In this document: piece by piece, positions 26,565-35,628 of the stretch
How positions within the stretch are numbered: position 1 is the stretch's first letter
Layout: each line of letters begins with the position of its first letter
Assembly (NCBI RefSeq): GCF_001981525.1
Contig: NZ_MPSB01000012.1
Span: 1-64,000, forward strand
Origin: Sphingomonas jeddahensis
Lineage (GTDB): Bacteria > Pseudomonadota > Alphaproteobacteria > Sphingomonadales > Sphingomonadaceae
DNA: 64,000 nt
Direction: 5' to 3'
The notes under the pieces: model-generated
Seen by the model: only the letters and a program-made list of their open reading frames with translations
Told to the model about the DNA's origin: nothing
Databases searched by the model: none
Made by a program: the position numbers and the translations under genes

Positions 26565-27722
26565 ATGACGCCGGACTTCGATTTCGCGCTGGGCGACGCC
26601 GCCGACATGATCCGGGAGACGACCCGCCGCTTCGCGCAGGACAGGATCGCCCCGATCGCGGCCAGGATCGACGCCGATGACTGGTTCCCGCGCGACGAGC
26701 TATGGGCGCCGATGGGCGAACTCGGGCTGCACGGCATCACCGTGGCGGAGGAGGATGGCGGGCTCGGCCTCGGCTATCTCGAACATGTCATCGCTTGCGA
26801 GGAGGTCAGCCGCGCCTCCGCTTCGATCGGCCTCAGCTATGGCGCGCATTCCAATTTGTGCGTCAACCAGATCGCGCGCTGGGCGTCGCCGGAGCAGAAG
26901 GCCAAGTTTCTCCCCAAGCTGATCAGCGGCGAACACGTCGGCAGCCTCGCCATGTCCGAGACGGGGGCAGGCAGCGACGTCGTGTCGATGAAGCTCAAGG
27001 CCGAGCGCACGGATGCGGGCTATGTCCTCAATGGCACGAAGTTCTGGATTACCAACGCGGCCTATGCCGATACCTTGGTCGTCTATGCCAAGACGGGGGA
27101 GGGCTCGCGTGGCATCACCACCTTCCTGATCGAGCGCGATATGCCCGGCTTCAGCATCGGGCAGAAGATCGACAAGATGGGCATGCGCGGCTCGCCGACC
27201 GCCGAACTGGTCTTCACCGACTGCGAAGTGCCCGAGGCCAACGTCATGGGCCCGCTCAACGGCGGCGTCGGCGTGCTGATGAGCGGGCTGGATTACGAGC
27301 GTACCGTGCTCGCCGGCATCCAGCTCGGCATCATGCAGGCGTGCCTCGACGTGGTCGTGCCGTATCTGCGCGAGCGCAAGCAGTTCGGCCAGCCGATCGG
27401 CAGCTTCCAGCTGATGCAGGCCAAGGTCGCGGACATGTACGTCGCGCTCAACTCGGCGCGCGCCTATGTCTATGCCGTCGCCAAGTCGTGCGACGCCGGC
27501 CGGACGACGCGCTTCGACGCCGCCGGAGCGATCCTGCTCGCCAGCGAAAACGCCTTTAAGGTCGCCGGCGAAGCGGTCCAGGCGCTCGGCGGCGCGGGCT
27601 ATACCAAGGACTGGCCGGTCGAACGCTTCCTGCGCGACGCCAAGTTGCTCGACATCGGCGCAGGCACCAACGAAATCCGCCGCATGCTGATCGGCCGCGA
27701 ACTGATCGGGGCAGGCGCGTGA
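26565..27722 (+). CDS. ivd: Isovaleryl-CoA dehydrogenase
   Basis: 385 aa, full length for the family. Acyl-CoA dehydrogenase blocks in order: GLHGITVAEEDGGLGLGYLE, ASIGLSYGAHSNLCVNQI (characteristic of isovaleryl-CoA dehydrogenases), SLAMSETGAGSDVVSMKLKA, FWITNAAYADTLVVYAKT, and the catalytic Glu in GLDYERTVLAG at the isovaleryl-type position on helix G. The C-terminus has AVQALGGAGYTKDWPVERF and GAGTNEIRRMLIGREL. It oxidises isovaleryl-CoA to 3-methylcrotonyl-CoA with FAD, passing electrons to ETF. The next genes encode methylcrotonyl-CoA carboxylase, which supports the assignment. Confidence 0.93.
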   Translation: MTPDFDFALGDAADMIRETTRRFAQDRIAPIAARIDADDWFPRDELWAPMGELGLHGITVAEEDGGLGLGYLEHVIACEEVSRASASIGLSYGAHSNLCVNQIARWASPEQKAKFLPKLISGEHVGSLAMSETGAGSDVVSMKLKAERTDAGYVLNGTKFWITNAAYADTLVVYAKTGEGSRGITTFLIERDMPGFSIGQKIDKMGMRGSPTAELVFTDCEVPEANVMGPLNGGVGVLMSGLDYERTVLAGIQLGIMQACLDVVVPYLRERKQFGQPIGSFQLMQAKVADMYVALNSARAYVYAVAKSCDAGRTTRFDAAGAILLASENAFKVAGEAVQALGGAGYTKDWPVERFLRDAKLLDIGAGTNEIRRMLIGRELIGAGA

Positions 27723-27740
27723 GGGCGTTTCTTGTCAAAT

Positions 27741-27765
27741 CCTCCTCAAGCGCAGCTTGGGGAGG
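27741..27765. repeat. REP-like hairpin overlapping the ribosome site of the next gene
   Basis: CCTCC-TCAAGC-GCA-GCTTGG-GGAGG forms an almost perfect hairpin whose 3' arm (GGAGGG, 27761-27766) is the Shine-Dalgarno candidate for the carboxylase gene starting at 27777. Folding would hide that site. The sequence resembles the CCTCCCC/GGGGAGG repeat arms found elsewhere in the window. Confidence 0.55.
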
Positions 27766-27776
27766 GATTGTAAGCC

Positions 27777-29378
27777 ATGACCGCCCCCACGCTCACCACC
27801 ACCATCGCCCGCGACACCGACACCTTCCGCGCCAACGCCGCGCACAACCGCGCGCTCGCCGACGACCTCCGCTCCAAGGTCGCGCAAGCCGCGCTCGGCG
27901 GCAACGCCAAATCCCGCGAACGCCACACCTCGCGCGGCAAGCTCCTCCCCCGCGACCGGGTTGAGCGCCTGCTCGATCCCGGCAGCGCCTTCCTCGAAAT
28001 CGGGCAGCTCGCCGCCCACGAGGTGTACGGCGAAGACATCCCCGGCGCCGGCATGATCGCGGGCATCGGCACCGTCGCCGGCCGCCAGTGCATGATCGTC
28101 TGCAACGATGCGACGGTGAAGGGCGGCACCTATTATCCGCTCACCGTCAAGAAGCATCTGCGCGCGCAGGAGATCGCGCTCGAGAACCGTCTCCCCTGCA
28201 TCTACCTCGTCGATTCAGGCGGCGCGAACCTCCCCCACCAAGCCGAGGTCTTCCCCGACCGCGAGCATTTCGGCCGCATCTTCTTCAACCAGGCCAACAT
28301 GTCCGCGCGCCAGATCCCGCAGATCGCCTGCGTGATGGGCAGCTGCACCGCCGGCGGCGCCTATGTCCCCGCGATGAGCGACGAGACGGTGATCGTCCGC
28401 AACCAGGGCACGATCTTCCTCGCCGGCCCGCCGCTGGTGAAGGCCGCGACGGGCGAGGTGATCAGCGCCGAGGAACTCGGCGGCGCGGAAACGCACGGCC
28501 GCAAATCCGGCGTGGTCGATCATGTCGCGGAGAATGACGAACATGCGCTGACCATCGTCCGCGACATCGTCGCCACGCTGCTGCCCCCGCGCGAGCCGGA
28601 CGTCAACCTCGCCGCGGCCCGCGCGCCGCTTTACCCTGCTGACGATCTCTACGGCATCGTGCCCCAGGACGTGCGCGCGCCGTACGATGTGCACGAGGTG
28701 ATCGCGCGACTGGTCGACGGCAGCCAGTTCCACGAGTTCAAGGCGCTGTACGGCGCCAGCCTCGTCTGCGGCTTCGCGCATATCCACGGCATGCCGGTGG
28801 CGATCCTCGCCAACAATGGCGTGCTCTTCTCCGAAAGCGCGCAAAAGGGCGCGCATTTCATCGAACTCGCCTGTCAGCGCCGCGTGCCGCTGCTTTTCCT
28901 CCAGAACATCTCGGGCTTCATGGTTGGGGGCAAGTATGAGGCGGAAGGGATCGCCAAGCACGGTGCCAAGCTCGTCACCGCGGTGGCGACGGCGAGCGTC
29001 CCCAAGCTCACGGTGCTGATCGGCGGCAGCTTCGGCGCGGGCAATTACGGCATGTGCGGCCGCGCCTATTCGCCCCGCTTCCTGTTCACCTGGCCCAACA
29101 GCCGCATCAGCGTGATGGGCGGCGAACAAGCGGCCAGCGTGCTGGCGACCGTCCACCGCGACGCCGACAACTGGACACCGGAGGAAGCCGAAGCCTTCAA
29201 GGCCCCCGTCCGCCAGAAATACGAAGACGAAGGCAACCCGTACTACGCCACCGCCCGCTTGTGGGACGACGGCGTGATCGACCCCGCGCAAACCCGCGAT
29301 GTATTGGGCCTGGCGCTAACGGCGTGCCTCAATGCCCCGGTAGAGGAGGCACCCCGCTTCGGCGTGTTCCGCATGTGA
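27777..29378 (+). CDS. mccB: Methylcrotonyl-CoA carboxylase, carboxyltransferase (beta) subunit
   Basis: 533 aa. A carboxyltransferase with the N-terminal crotonase half ([76 protein letters not shown]) and the C-terminal half ([54 protein letters not shown]). The blocks [15 protein letters not shown] and GFMVG are those of the methylcrotonyl type rather than propionyl-CoA carboxylase. It transfers CO2 from biotin to 3-methylcrotonyl-CoA, giving 3-methylglutaconyl-CoA. The biotin-carrying subunit is 0.6 kb downstream, separated by a repeat-flanked DUF559 gene. Confidence 0.93.
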   Translation: MTAPTLTTTIARDTDTFRANAAHNRALADDLRSKVAQAALGGNAKSRERHTSRGKLLPRDRVERLLDPGSAFLEIGQLAAHEVYGEDIPGAGMIAGIGTVAGRQCMIVCNDATVKGGTYYPLTVKKHLRAQEIALENRLPCIYLVDSGGANLPHQAEVFPDREHFGRIFFNQANMSARQIPQIACVMGSCTAGGAYVPAMSDETVIVRNQGTIFLAGPPLVKAATGEVISAEELGGAETHGRKSGVVDHVAENDEHALTIVRDIVATLLPPREPDVNLAAARAPLYPADDLYGIVPQDVRAPYDVHEVIARLVDGSQFHEFKALYGASLVCGFAHIHGMPVAILANNGVLFSESAQKGAHFIELACQRRVPLLFLQNISGFMVGGKYEAEGIAKHGAKLVTAVATASVPKLTVLIGGSFGAGNYGMCGRAYSPRFLFTWPNSRISVMGGEQAASVLATVHRDADNWTPEEAEAFKAPVRQKYEDEGNPYYATARLWDDGVIDPAQTRDVLGLALTACLNAPVEEAPRFGVFRM

Positions 29379-29893
29379 GCGAAGGCGCGCTGCCATCAAT
29401 TCCTCCCCGGAACGGGGAGGGGGACCATGCGAAGCATGGTGGAGGGGCTGGCGGCAAACTGACCGGCCCCCAAGCGACCGTCACGAAAGCCCGCAAGCTG
29501 CGCCGCGAGATGACGTTGCCCGAAGTGATCCTCTGGCAAGCCCTGCGGCGTCAATCACAAGAGCTGAAGTTCCGCAAACAGCATCCCGCCGGCGACTATA
29601 TCCTTGATTTCTACTGCGCGTCCGCTCGCCTGGCAGTCGAAGTTGACGGCGGGGCCCACGCCAGCCCCGACCGGATCGCCCGAGATCGCCGCCGAGACGC
29701 ATGGCTTGCACGCTGGAACGTCCGCGTCCTGCGCATTCCCGCACAAGCAATCCTCTCCGACCTGCCCAGCGTCGTAGAAGCGATCTTGGCAGCCGCTTCG
29801 CCCAACCAGCCCCTCCACCAGCCTACGGCTGGTCCCCTCCCCGTGCCGGGGAGGAATGATGTGCGCTGTCCTACGCCCCGCCCGTCAAGGTAA
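29375..29893 (+). CDS. DUF559 domain protein (Vsr/PD-(D/E)xK-like nuclease fold)
   Basis: The DUF559 core is clear: [54 protein letters not shown], then [21 protein letters not shown]. The Asp in YILDFYC and the Glu-Val-Asp in AVEVDGGAH are in the positions of the PD-(D/E)xK-type active site shared with Vsr endonucleases. The start is uncertain. GTG 29375 overlaps the mccB stop but would translate the repeat arm. ATG 29510 is the first ATG but cuts into the domain. A start in between, perhaps non-canonical, is possible. The C-terminus also reads through the right repeat arm. It sits between mccB and mccA, which are otherwise contiguous in most genomes, so it looks inserted. No function is established for the family. 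Confidence 0.7.
   Translation: MSEGALPSIPPRNGEGDHAKHGGGAGGKLTGPQATVTKARKLRREMTLPEVILWQALRRQSQELKFRKQHPAGDYILDFYCASARLAVEVDGGAHASPDRIARDRRRDAWLARWNVRVLRIPAQAILSDLPSVVEAILAAASPNQPLHQPTAGPLPVPGRNDVRCPTPRPSR
29401..29451 (+). repeat. Palindromic repeat, left arm (family 1)
   Basis: Two hairpins: CCTCCCC-GGAAC-GGGGAGG and ACCATGC-GAA-GCATGGT, followed by GGAGGGGCTGG. It begins 22 bp after the mccB stop codon. It is the inverted partner of 29806-29855 and a relative of 62648-62701. Confidence 0.8.
29806..29855 (-). repeat. Palindromic repeat, right arm (family 1)
   Basis: CCAGCCCCTCCACC, hairpin AGCC-TAC-GGCT, then GGTCCCCTCCCCGTGCCGGGGAGGA. The reverse complement aligns with 29401-29451 along its length except in the variable inner hairpin. 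Confidence 0.8.
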
Positions 29894-29995
29894 TCTCCCC
29901 ACCATGCCCCACGCGCCCGCCCCGCCGAATGTTGACACCCGTTGGAGAAAAACCCTCCACCGCCTCAACTTCCTCAACATTCGCGGTGTTGCAGC

Positions 29996-31831
29996 ATGAT
30001 CCGCTCACTCCTCATCGCCAACCGCGGCGAGATCGCCTGCCGCATCATCCGCACCGCACGCCGCCTCGGGATCCGCACCGTCGCGGTCCATTCCGACGCT
30101 GACGCGACCGCGCTCCACGTCCGCCTCGCCGACGAAGCCATCCCCATCGGCCCCGCCGCCGCGCGCGAGAGCTACCTCGTCGCCGACAAGATCATAGCCG
30201 CTGCGCAACAATCAGGCGCCGAGGCGATCCACCCCGGCTACGGCTTCCTGAGCGAAAACGCCGATTTCGCCGCCGCCGTCCAGGCCGCCGGCCTCGTCTG
30301 GGTCGGCCCCAACCCCGCCAGCATCCGCGCCATGGGCCTGAAGGACGCCGCAAAGGCACGCATGATCGCCGCCGGCGTCCCCGTCACCCCGGGCTACCTC
30401 GGCGACGACCAATCACCCGACCGCCTCCAGGCCGAGGCCGACGCGATCGGCTATCCGGTGCTCATCAAGGCAGTCGCCGGCGGCGGCGGCAAGGGCATGC
30501 GCCAGGTCGACGCCGCCGAAAACTTCCAGGACGCCCTGCAATCCTGCCGTCGCGAGGCCGCTTCGTCGTTCGGCGACGATCGCGTGCTGATCGAAAAGTA
30601 CATCCTGAGCCCACGCCACATCGAGGTGCAGGTGTTCGGCGACACCCACGGCAACGTCGTCCACCTCTTCGAACGCGATTGCTCGCTCCAGCGCCGCCAC
30701 CAGAAGGTCATCGAGGAAGCCCCCGCCCCCGGCATGGACGAGGCCACCCGCGCCGCCGTCTGCGACGCCGCCGTGCGCGCCGCCAAGGCGGTCGACTATG
30801 TCGGCGCCGGCACGATCGAGTTCATCGCCGACGCCAGCGAGGGCCTGCGCGCCGACTGCATCTGGTTCATGGAAATGAACACCCGGCTTCAGGTCGAGCA
30901 CCCCGTCACCGAGGAAATCACCGGCCAGGACCTCGTCGAATGGCAGCTCCGCGTCGCCAGCGGCGAACCACTGCCGCTCCGCCAGGACGAACTCGCCATC
31001 ACCGGCTGGGCGATGGAAGCGCGCCTCTACGCCGAGGATCCCGCCAAGGGCTTCCTTCCCTCGATCGGCACGCTTGACGCGTTCGATCTGGGAGAGGGCG
31101 CGCGTATCGACACCGGGGTGGAGCAGGGCGCCACCATCTCGCCCTTCTACGATCCGATGATCGCCAAGGTGATCGCCCATGGCGCAACCCGCGATGCCGC
31201 CCGCGCCCGCCTCTCCCACGTGCTGGAGGATGCGGTGATCTGGCCGGTGCGCACCAACGCCGGCTTCCTCGTCAAGGCACTCGACCACCCGGACTTCGTC
31301 GGCGGCACCGTCGACACCGGCCTGATTGCCCGCGAAGGCGAGGCGCTGATGCCTCCCGAACGCCCCGACGACGAGGCGCTCTCCGCCGCCGCCGCCGCGC
31401 TGGTCCCCGCGCACCCGCTCGCCGGCTTCCGCCTCAACGCCGCGCCGCGCACCGAAGCCACCTTTCTGCTCGACGGCGCGCCCGTTGCGATCAACGACAT
31501 CGAACCCGCCGGCGACGGCCTCGATACAGTCCTCATTTCGCAAGCCGGCCAGACATGGGAATTGAAGCCCTGGCGCGTCGACGGCCGCGCGGCCGGCGGG
31601 GCAGGGGACGGTTCGATCCTGTCGCCGATGCCCGGCCGAGTCATCGCGCTCGACGTCGCCGCGGGCGATCGCGTCACCAAGGGCCAGAAGCTCCTGACGC
31701 TCGAAGCGATGAAGATGGAGCACGGCCTGGTTGCCCCGTTCGACGGCACCGTCGCCGAACTCAACGCGACGATGGGCGTGCAAGTCACCGAGGGCGCATT
31801 GCTCGCCCGCATCCAGGCAGAGGACGAATAA
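29996..31831 (+). CDS. mccA: Methylcrotonyl-CoA carboxylase, biotin carboxylase/biotin carrier (alpha) subunit
   Basis: 611 aa from ATG 29996 ([17 protein letters not shown]), the usual family start; the frame is open further upstream but without a ribosome site. Biotin carboxylase domains: [14 protein letters not shown], the ATP-grasp glycine loop [50 protein letters not shown], and [16 protein letters not shown]. The C-terminal biotinyl domain carries the acceptor Lys in [12 protein letters not shown]. With the beta subunit it carboxylates 3-methylcrotonyl-CoA using ATP and bicarbonate. Its stop codon shares a base with the start of the MaoC gene, so the two are tightly coupled. Confidence 0.94.
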   Translation: MIRSLLIANRGEIACRIIRTARRLGIRTVAVHSDADATALHVRLADEAIPIGPAAARESYLVADKIIAAAQQSGAEAIHPGYGFLSENADFAAAVQAAGLVWVGPNPASIRAMGLKDAAKARMIAAGVPVTPGYLGDDQSPDRLQAEADAIGYPVLIKAVAGGGGKGMRQVDAAENFQDALQSCRREAASSFGDDRVLIEKYILSPRHIEVQVFGDTHGNVVHLFERDCSLQRRHQKVIEEAPAPGMDEATRAAVCDAAVRAAKAVDYVGAGTIEFIADASEGLRADCIWFMEMNTRLQVEHPVTEEITGQDLVEWQLRVASGEPLPLRQDELAITGWAMEARLYAEDPAKGFLPSIGTLDAFDLGEGARIDTGVEQGATISPFYDPMIAKVIAHGATRDAARARLSHVLEDAVIWPVRTNAGFLVKALDHPDFVGGTVDTGLIAREGEALMPPERPDDEALSAAAAALVPAHPLAGFRLNAAPRTEATFLLDGAPVAINDIEPAGDGLDTVLISQAGQTWELKPWRVDGRAAGGAGDGSILSPMPGRVIALDVAAGDRVTKGQKLLTLEAMKMEHGLVAPFDGTVAELNATMGVQVTEGALLARIQAEDE

Positions 31832-32301
31832 TGGCCGGCCGCTTCTTCGACCAATGGCAGGTGGGCGACCGCATCACCCACGACATCCGCCGCACGGTGA
31901 CGGAAACCGACAATCTCCTCTTCACCACCATGACCCACAACCCGCAGCCGCTTCACCTCGACGTCGAGGCGGCCAAAGCGAGCGAGTTCGGCCAGATCCT
32001 CGTCAACGGCACCTTCACCTTCGCGTTGATGGTCGGGCTGTCGGTCGGCGACACGACACTCGGCACCTTGGTGGCCAATCTCGGCTACGACCAGCTCGTC
32101 ATGCCCAAGCCGGTGTTCATCGGCGACACTTTGCGCGCGACCAGCGAAGTGACCGAGCTGCGCGACAGCAAGTCCCGCCCGAACGCTGGCCTCGTCACCT
32201 TCCGCCACGAACTCATCAACCAGCGCGACGAAGTGGTGTGCCGCTGCCTGCGCACCGCGCTATTGCAGCGTCAGTCCAGCGAGGAACCGCAGAACCGATG
32301 A
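31831..32301 (+). CDS. MaoC-family (R)-enoyl-CoA hydratase/dehydratase
   Basis: 156 aa hot-dog fold protein. The pattern [20 protein letters not shown] has the catalytic Asp/Asn-His positions of R-specific hydratases (NxxPLHxD), and [20 protein letters not shown] follows. It overlaps mccA by one base and the CoA-transferase A gene by four (ATGA). In the known leucine pathway the hydratase after MCC is a crotonase-type 3-methylglutaconyl-CoA hydratase. No such gene is present in this cluster, so this MaoC protein may take that step or act on a related branched acid. That is inference from position only. A mesaconyl-CoA hydratase-like role is an alternative. Confidence 0.85.
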   Translation: MAGRFFDQWQVGDRITHDIRRTVTETDNLLFTTMTHNPQPLHLDVEAAKASEFGQILVNGTFTFALMVGLSVGDTTLGTLVANLGYDQLVMPKPVFIGDTLRATSEVTELRDSKSRPNAGLVTFRHELINQRDEVVCRCLRTALLQRQSSEEPQNR

Positions 32302-33005
32302 ACAAGCTCTATCCCGATGCAGCCGCCGCGCTCGACGGCTTGCTCCATGATGGCATGACGATCTGCGCCGGCGGCTTCGGCTTGTGCGGCATTCCCGAAC
32401 GGCTGATCGACGCGATCCAGGCGGCGGGCACCAGGGATCTCACCATTGCCAGCAACAATGCCGGCATCGACGGCGAAGGGCTCGGCAAGCTGCTCCGCAC
32501 GCGCCAGGTCCGCAAGATGATTTCCAGCTACGTCGGCGAGAACAAGGAGTTCGAGCGCCAGTATCTCGCCGGCGAGCTCGAAGTGGAGTTCTGCCCGCAA
32601 GGCACGCTGGCGGAGCGCTGCCGCGCAGGCGGCGCCGGCATTCCCGGCTTCTACACCAAAACCGGCGTCGGCACCTTGGTGGCCGAGGGCAAGGAAGTGA
32701 AGGAGTTCGACGGCGAGGAATACATCCTCGAACGCGGCATCCGCGCCGATCTGTCGATCATCAAAGGGTGGAAGGCCGATGAAAGCGGCAACCTGATCTT
32801 CCGCAAGACCGCGCGCAACTTCAATCAGCCGATGGCCACCGCTGGCCGCATCTGCGTCGCCGAAGTCGAGGAAGTGGTTCCGGTCGGCAGCCTCGATCCC
32901 GACGCGATCCACCTGCCGGGCATCTATGTGAAGCGCATGATCGTCGGCTCACCCTACGACAAGAAGATCGAGTTCCGCATGACGCGCAAGAGGGAGGCAG
33001 CTTAA
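32298..33005 (+). CDS. scoA: 3-oxoacid CoA-transferase, subunit A
   Basis: 235 aa. Family blocks: [92 protein letters not shown]. This is the CoA-binding half of succinyl-CoA:3-ketoacid CoA-transferase. It moves CoA from succinyl-CoA to acetoacetate, the end product of leucine breakdown via HMG-CoA. It overlaps the MaoC gene by four bases and subunit B by one base, showing translational coupling. Confidence 0.93.
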   Translation: MNKLYPDAAAALDGLLHDGMTICAGGFGLCGIPERLIDAIQAAGTRDLTIASNNAGIDGEGLGKLLRTRQVRKMISSYVGENKEFERQYLAGELEVEFCPQGTLAERCRAGGAGIPGFYTKTGVGTLVAEGKEVKEFDGEEYILERGIRADLSIIKGWKADESGNLIFRKTARNFNQPMATAGRICVAEVEEVVPVGSLDPDAIHLPGIYVKRMIVGSPYDKKIEFRMTRKREAA

Positions 33006-33640
33006 TGGCTTGGGACCGCAACCAGATGGCCGCCCGCGCTGCCAAGGAATTGCGCGACGGCTATTACGTCAACCTAGGTATCGGCATCCCGACTTTGGTG
33101 GCGAACAACATCCCCGACGGCATGACGGTGACGCTGCAAAGCGAGAACGGCATGCTCGGCATCGGCCCGTTTCCCTATGAGGGCGAGGAGGATCCCGACC
33201 TCATCAACGCCGGCAAGCAGACGATCAGCGAACTGCCCAGCAGCGCCTATTTCGGCTCCGACCAGAGCTTCGCGATGATCCGCGGCGGGCATATCGACCT
33301 GACCGTGCTCGGCGCGATGGAAGTTGCGGAAAATGGCGACATCGCGAACTGGATGATCCCCGGCAAGATGATCAAGGGCATGGGCGGCGCGATGGATCTC
33401 GTCGCCGGCGTCAAGAAGATCATCGTCGTGATGGAGCATGTGGCGAAGGACGGCAGCCCCAAGTTCATCCCCGCCTGCACGCTGCCGCTGACGGGCAAGA
33501 ACGTGGTCGACATGATCGTCACCGATCTCGCTGTCTTCCAGCGCCTCGATCACGCCAGCCCATTCCGCCTGATGGAATGCGCCCCCGGCGTCACCGCAGA
33601 TGAAATCGCCGCCAAAACCAGCGCGCATTACGAGCGTTGA
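33005..33640 (+). CDS. scoB: 3-oxoacid CoA-transferase, subunit B
   Basis: 211 aa. It starts in a TAATG overlap with subunit [21 protein letters not shown] and the catalytic Glu in [18 protein letters not shown] identify the glutamate-bearing half of the heterodimeric transferase. Further blocks are [38 protein letters not shown] and [17 protein letters not shown]. It is the last gene of the ivd-mccB-mccA-maoC-scoAB operon, which lacks HMG-CoA lyase. A palindromic repeat follows 12 bp after the stop. Confidence 0.94.
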   Translation: MAWDRNQMAARAAKELRDGYYVNLGIGIPTLVANNIPDGMTVTLQSENGMLGIGPFPYEGEEDPDLINAGKQTISELPSSAYFGSDQSFAMIRGGHIDLTVLGAMEVAENGDIANWMIPGKMIKGMGGAMDLVAGVKKIIVVMEHVAKDGSPKFIPACTLPLTGKNVVDMIVTDLAVFQRLDHASPFRLMECAPGVTADEIAAKTSAHYER

Positions 33641-33651
33641 CACCAATCGTA

Positions 33652-33747
33652 ACCCCGGCGAAGGCCGGGGCCCAGTTGGGAAAGCCTCGGCGAGCGAAGT
33701 GGCCTTTGCCGGGCTTGGTCGCACCTGGGCCCCGGCCTTCGCCAGGG
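33652..33747. repeat. Intergenic inverted repeat (family 2)
   Basis: ACCCCGGCGAAGGCCGGGGCCCAG at the left end and its complement-like CTGGGCCCCGGCCTTCGCC at the right end. Each arm also contains a CCCCGG/CCGGGG hairpin. A second copy is at 51573-51671. It sits between convergent genes and may serve as a bidirectional terminator. Confidence 0.85.
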
Positions 33748-33751
33748 AGCG

Positions 33752-34600
33752 TCAATCCACCCGCGCCCAACACGCCTTCCCGGCGTCATCATACCCCCGC
33801 ATCGCCGCCACCATCTCGTCGCGCAGCGGCACATCGACCAGCGCCGCCGGCAACAGCGGATCGCGATTGATCGCGCGGATCACCGACTGCCCCAGCAACA
33901 ACGTCTCCCGCGCCGCTGCCTCGACGGAAAGCGCAGGAATCCGGGCCAGACTCCCCGCCATCTCCGCGATCCAGAAACGGTAACCCGCCTCGATCGCCGC
34001 CGCCGGCCAAAGCCCACGCCACCCATCATCCGCCAGCGCCACCGCATCGCCTAGCACCGTCGCGTCGCCGTCCAGCCCGATCGCCCGCAACTCCGCCGCG
34101 AGATCCGGCAGCCCCTCCGCCAAATTGTCCGGCCGCACCCAGCCGCCGGCCGCGGTCGCCGCAAAGCCGTAAAGCGTCAGCGCGCGCTCGCGCCGCCGCA
34201 CCTGTCGCCGGTCGCTCCGCCCGAGGTGATCCGCCAGAACGATTACCCACCGCCCGTTCCATTCCCGCACCCGCTGCGGCGCCTCGCCCCAGCCCCGCGC
34301 ACGCCGATCAAGCACCGCGCCCTCCGGTCCGATCGCGTAGAGCCCCCGCTCGACCTGCCGCGCGATCCCCTCACGACACAGCCGCCCCAGCGCGACGCGC
34401 ATCGCCGCGCCATCCAGATCCATCACCTCCGCTCGCCGGATCAGATCGCCAACCCGCATCGGCGCGCGTGCGGTGGAAAGAAAGCCCAGCGCAAGCGCAC
34501 GCGCCGACAGCGGTGAGCGCCAGTCATGTAACGCCGTTTGACGGTAATCACCGTTATCTGTTACATCGTTGATCAACGTCACGAGTAAGGATCTAGCCAT
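33752..34600 (-). CDS. PaaX-family transcriptional regulator
   Basis: 282 aa if started at ATG 34600 (MARSLLVTLINDVTDNGDYR). GTG 34582 and TTG 34576 are alternatives, and no start exists closer to the domain. The PaaX N-terminal winged helix begins at SPLSARALALGFLSTARAPM, followed by RVGDLIRRAEVMDLDGAAMR and VALGRLCREGIARQVERGLY. The central and C-terminal domains (RWVIVLADHLGRSDRR, ALTLYGFAATAAGGWVRPDN) match PaaX/ThnR-type regulators that bind aryl-CoA ligands such as phenylacetyl-CoA. No phenylacetate genes are nearby. The divergent neighbour is a desaturase whose start codon overlaps this one, so it is the likely target. Confidence 0.78.
   Translation of the reverse strand: MARSLLVTLINDVTDNGDYRQTALHDWRSPLSARALALGFLSTARAPMRVGDLIRRAEVMDLDGAAMRVALGRLCREGIARQVERGLYAIGPEGAVLDRRARGWGEAPQRVREWNGRWVIVLADHLGRSDRRQVRRRERALTLYGFAATAAGGWVRPDNLAEGLPDLAAELRAIGLDGDATVLGDAVALADDGWRGLWPAAAIEAGYRFWIAEMAGSLARIPALSVEAAARETLLLGQSVIRAINRDPLLPAALVDVPLRDEMVAAMRGYDDAGKACWARVD
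34527..34565. promoter_or_regulatory. Nested palindrome in the paaX/desaturase junction
   Basis: Outer arms TGTAAC (34527-34532) and GTTACA (34560-34565) enclose a near-concentric inner palindrome ACGGT-AATC-ACCGT (34541-34554). It lies 33 bp upstream of the desaturase start, within the 5' coding part of the PaaX gene if that starts at 34600. A -35-like TTGACG (34538-34543) lies within it. This is a candidate PaaX operator. Confidence 0.5.
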
Positions 34601-35495
34601 GAAGCCGGCGCCGATCACCGATTTTCTCTCCAAGGAAGAACTCGCCGCGCTGATGCAGCCGTCCGATCTGCGCGGCTGGTGGACGGTGGCGGCGAACTGG
34701 GTGATCATCGCGGCGGCGTTTGCGCTGGCGATCGCCTGGCCCAATCCGCTGACGATCGTGCTCGCGGTGCTGCTCCTCGCCGGGCGGCAGCTCGGGCTTG
34801 GCATCATCGTCCACGATTGCGCGCACCATGCGCTGTTCGCCTCGCGCACGCTCAACGAGCGCGTCGGCCAGTGGCTCGCCGGCCATCCCATGAACAATTC
34901 GCTTGCTGCCTATCGCAGCTATCACCTCAAGCATCACCGTTACGCCGGCACGCCGCAGGACCCCGACATCGGCTTCGTCCACGCTTATCCCGTCACCCGC
35001 ACCTCGCTGCGCCGCAAGTTCGTCCGCGATCTCACCGGCCGCACCGGCACGCGCGATCTCCTGCGTGAGTTGCGCCAGTTCCGCCTCGCGCGGCAATGGC
35101 CGTGGCTGGCGTTCCACGCCGGGCTGCTCGCGATCCTCTCGCTAGCCGGCGGCTGGTGGGCCTATGGTCTGTGGTGGGTGGCGCAATTGTTCGTCTATCC
35201 CGCGATCGTCCGCCTGCGGCAGATCGGCGAGCATGGCGTGGCGGAGGAGCGCGGCGACCTCGATCCGCGCCGCAACACTTCCACCACGGTTGCGCGCTGG
35301 TGGGAGAAGCTGTTCGTCGCGCCGAATGACGTCCATTATCATCTGGAGCACCATCTCGCCGCGGGCGTCCCGCCGTACCGGCTCGGGTCGATGCACCGCC
35401 TGCTTGTCCAGCGCGGTTATTATGATGGCTACAGCTGCATCTCGCGCGGCTACGCCGACGTGATCCGCCGCGCCGTGAAGCCGCTGCCGGCCTAG
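34599..35495 (+). CDS. Membrane fatty acid desaturase family protein
   Basis: 298 aa from ATG 34599, with AAGGA eight bases upstream. Three His boxes of the di-iron desaturase family are present: HDCAHH (around residue 80), HLKHHRYAG, and a late HYHLEHHLAAGVPPYRL. Hydrophobic helices are WTVAANWVIIAAAFALAIAW, LTIVLAVLLLAGRQLGLGII and AFHAGLLAILSLAGGW. Substrate could be an acyl lipid, a sphingolipid-type chain or a carotenoid. The short length and the single-gene unit do not decide. A PaaX-type regulator is divergently encoded with overlapping start codons. Confidence 0.88.
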   Translation: MKPAPITDFLSKEELAALMQPSDLRGWWTVAANWVIIAAAFALAIAWPNPLTIVLAVLLLAGRQLGLGIIVHDCAHHALFASRTLNERVGQWLAGHPMNNSLAAYRSYHLKHHRYAGTPQDPDIGFVHAYPVTRTSLRRKFVRDLTGRTGTRDLLRELRQFRLARQWPWLAFHAGLLAILSLAGGWWAYGLWWVAQLFVYPAIVRLRQIGEHGVAEERGDLDPRRNTSTTVARWWEKLFVAPNDVHYHLEHHLAAGVPPYRLGSMHRLLVQRGYYDGYSCISRGYADVIRRAVKPLPA

Positions 35496-35504
35496 CGCGG
35501 GTGG

Positions 35505-35528
35505 GAGAGCGGCATTCCTCCCGCTCTC
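35505..35528 (+). terminator. Hairpin after the desaturase gene
   Basis: GAGAGCGG, loop CATTCCTC, CCGCTCTC: a perfect 8-bp stem 10 bp after the stop codon. There is no T run, so it may terminate weakly or just stabilise the mRNA. Confidence 0.4.
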
Positions 35529-35628
35529 AACCGTCATCTGCGCGAAGGCGAGGAAGACGAGCTCGCTTCTCGCCAAACGCCAACACCGGTCAGTGACAGG
35601 GCATCGCGCGACCGCTAGGGCATAGCGC

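Larger units (their letters stand above)
29401..29855. mobile_element. Composite repeat element: inverted palindromic arms enclosing a DUF559 gene
   Basis: The left arm (29401-29451) and right arm (29806-29855) are inverted copies of one another: TCCTCCCCGG-ACGGGGAGGGG, a variable hairpin between GACC and GGTG, then GGAGGGGCTGG. Each arm itself folds into two hairpins. The enclosed 350 bp encodes a DUF559 nuclease-like protein whose frame runs through both arms. A 132-bp version with only the arms occurs at 62648-62779. No target duplication is obvious, so mobility is an inference. Confidence 0.45.

Noticed and set aside
29054..29374. N-terminal extension of the DUF559 frame into mccB
   Set aside because: It is an out-of-frame reading of the carboxyltransferase gene and has no protein-like features before the DUF559 domain.
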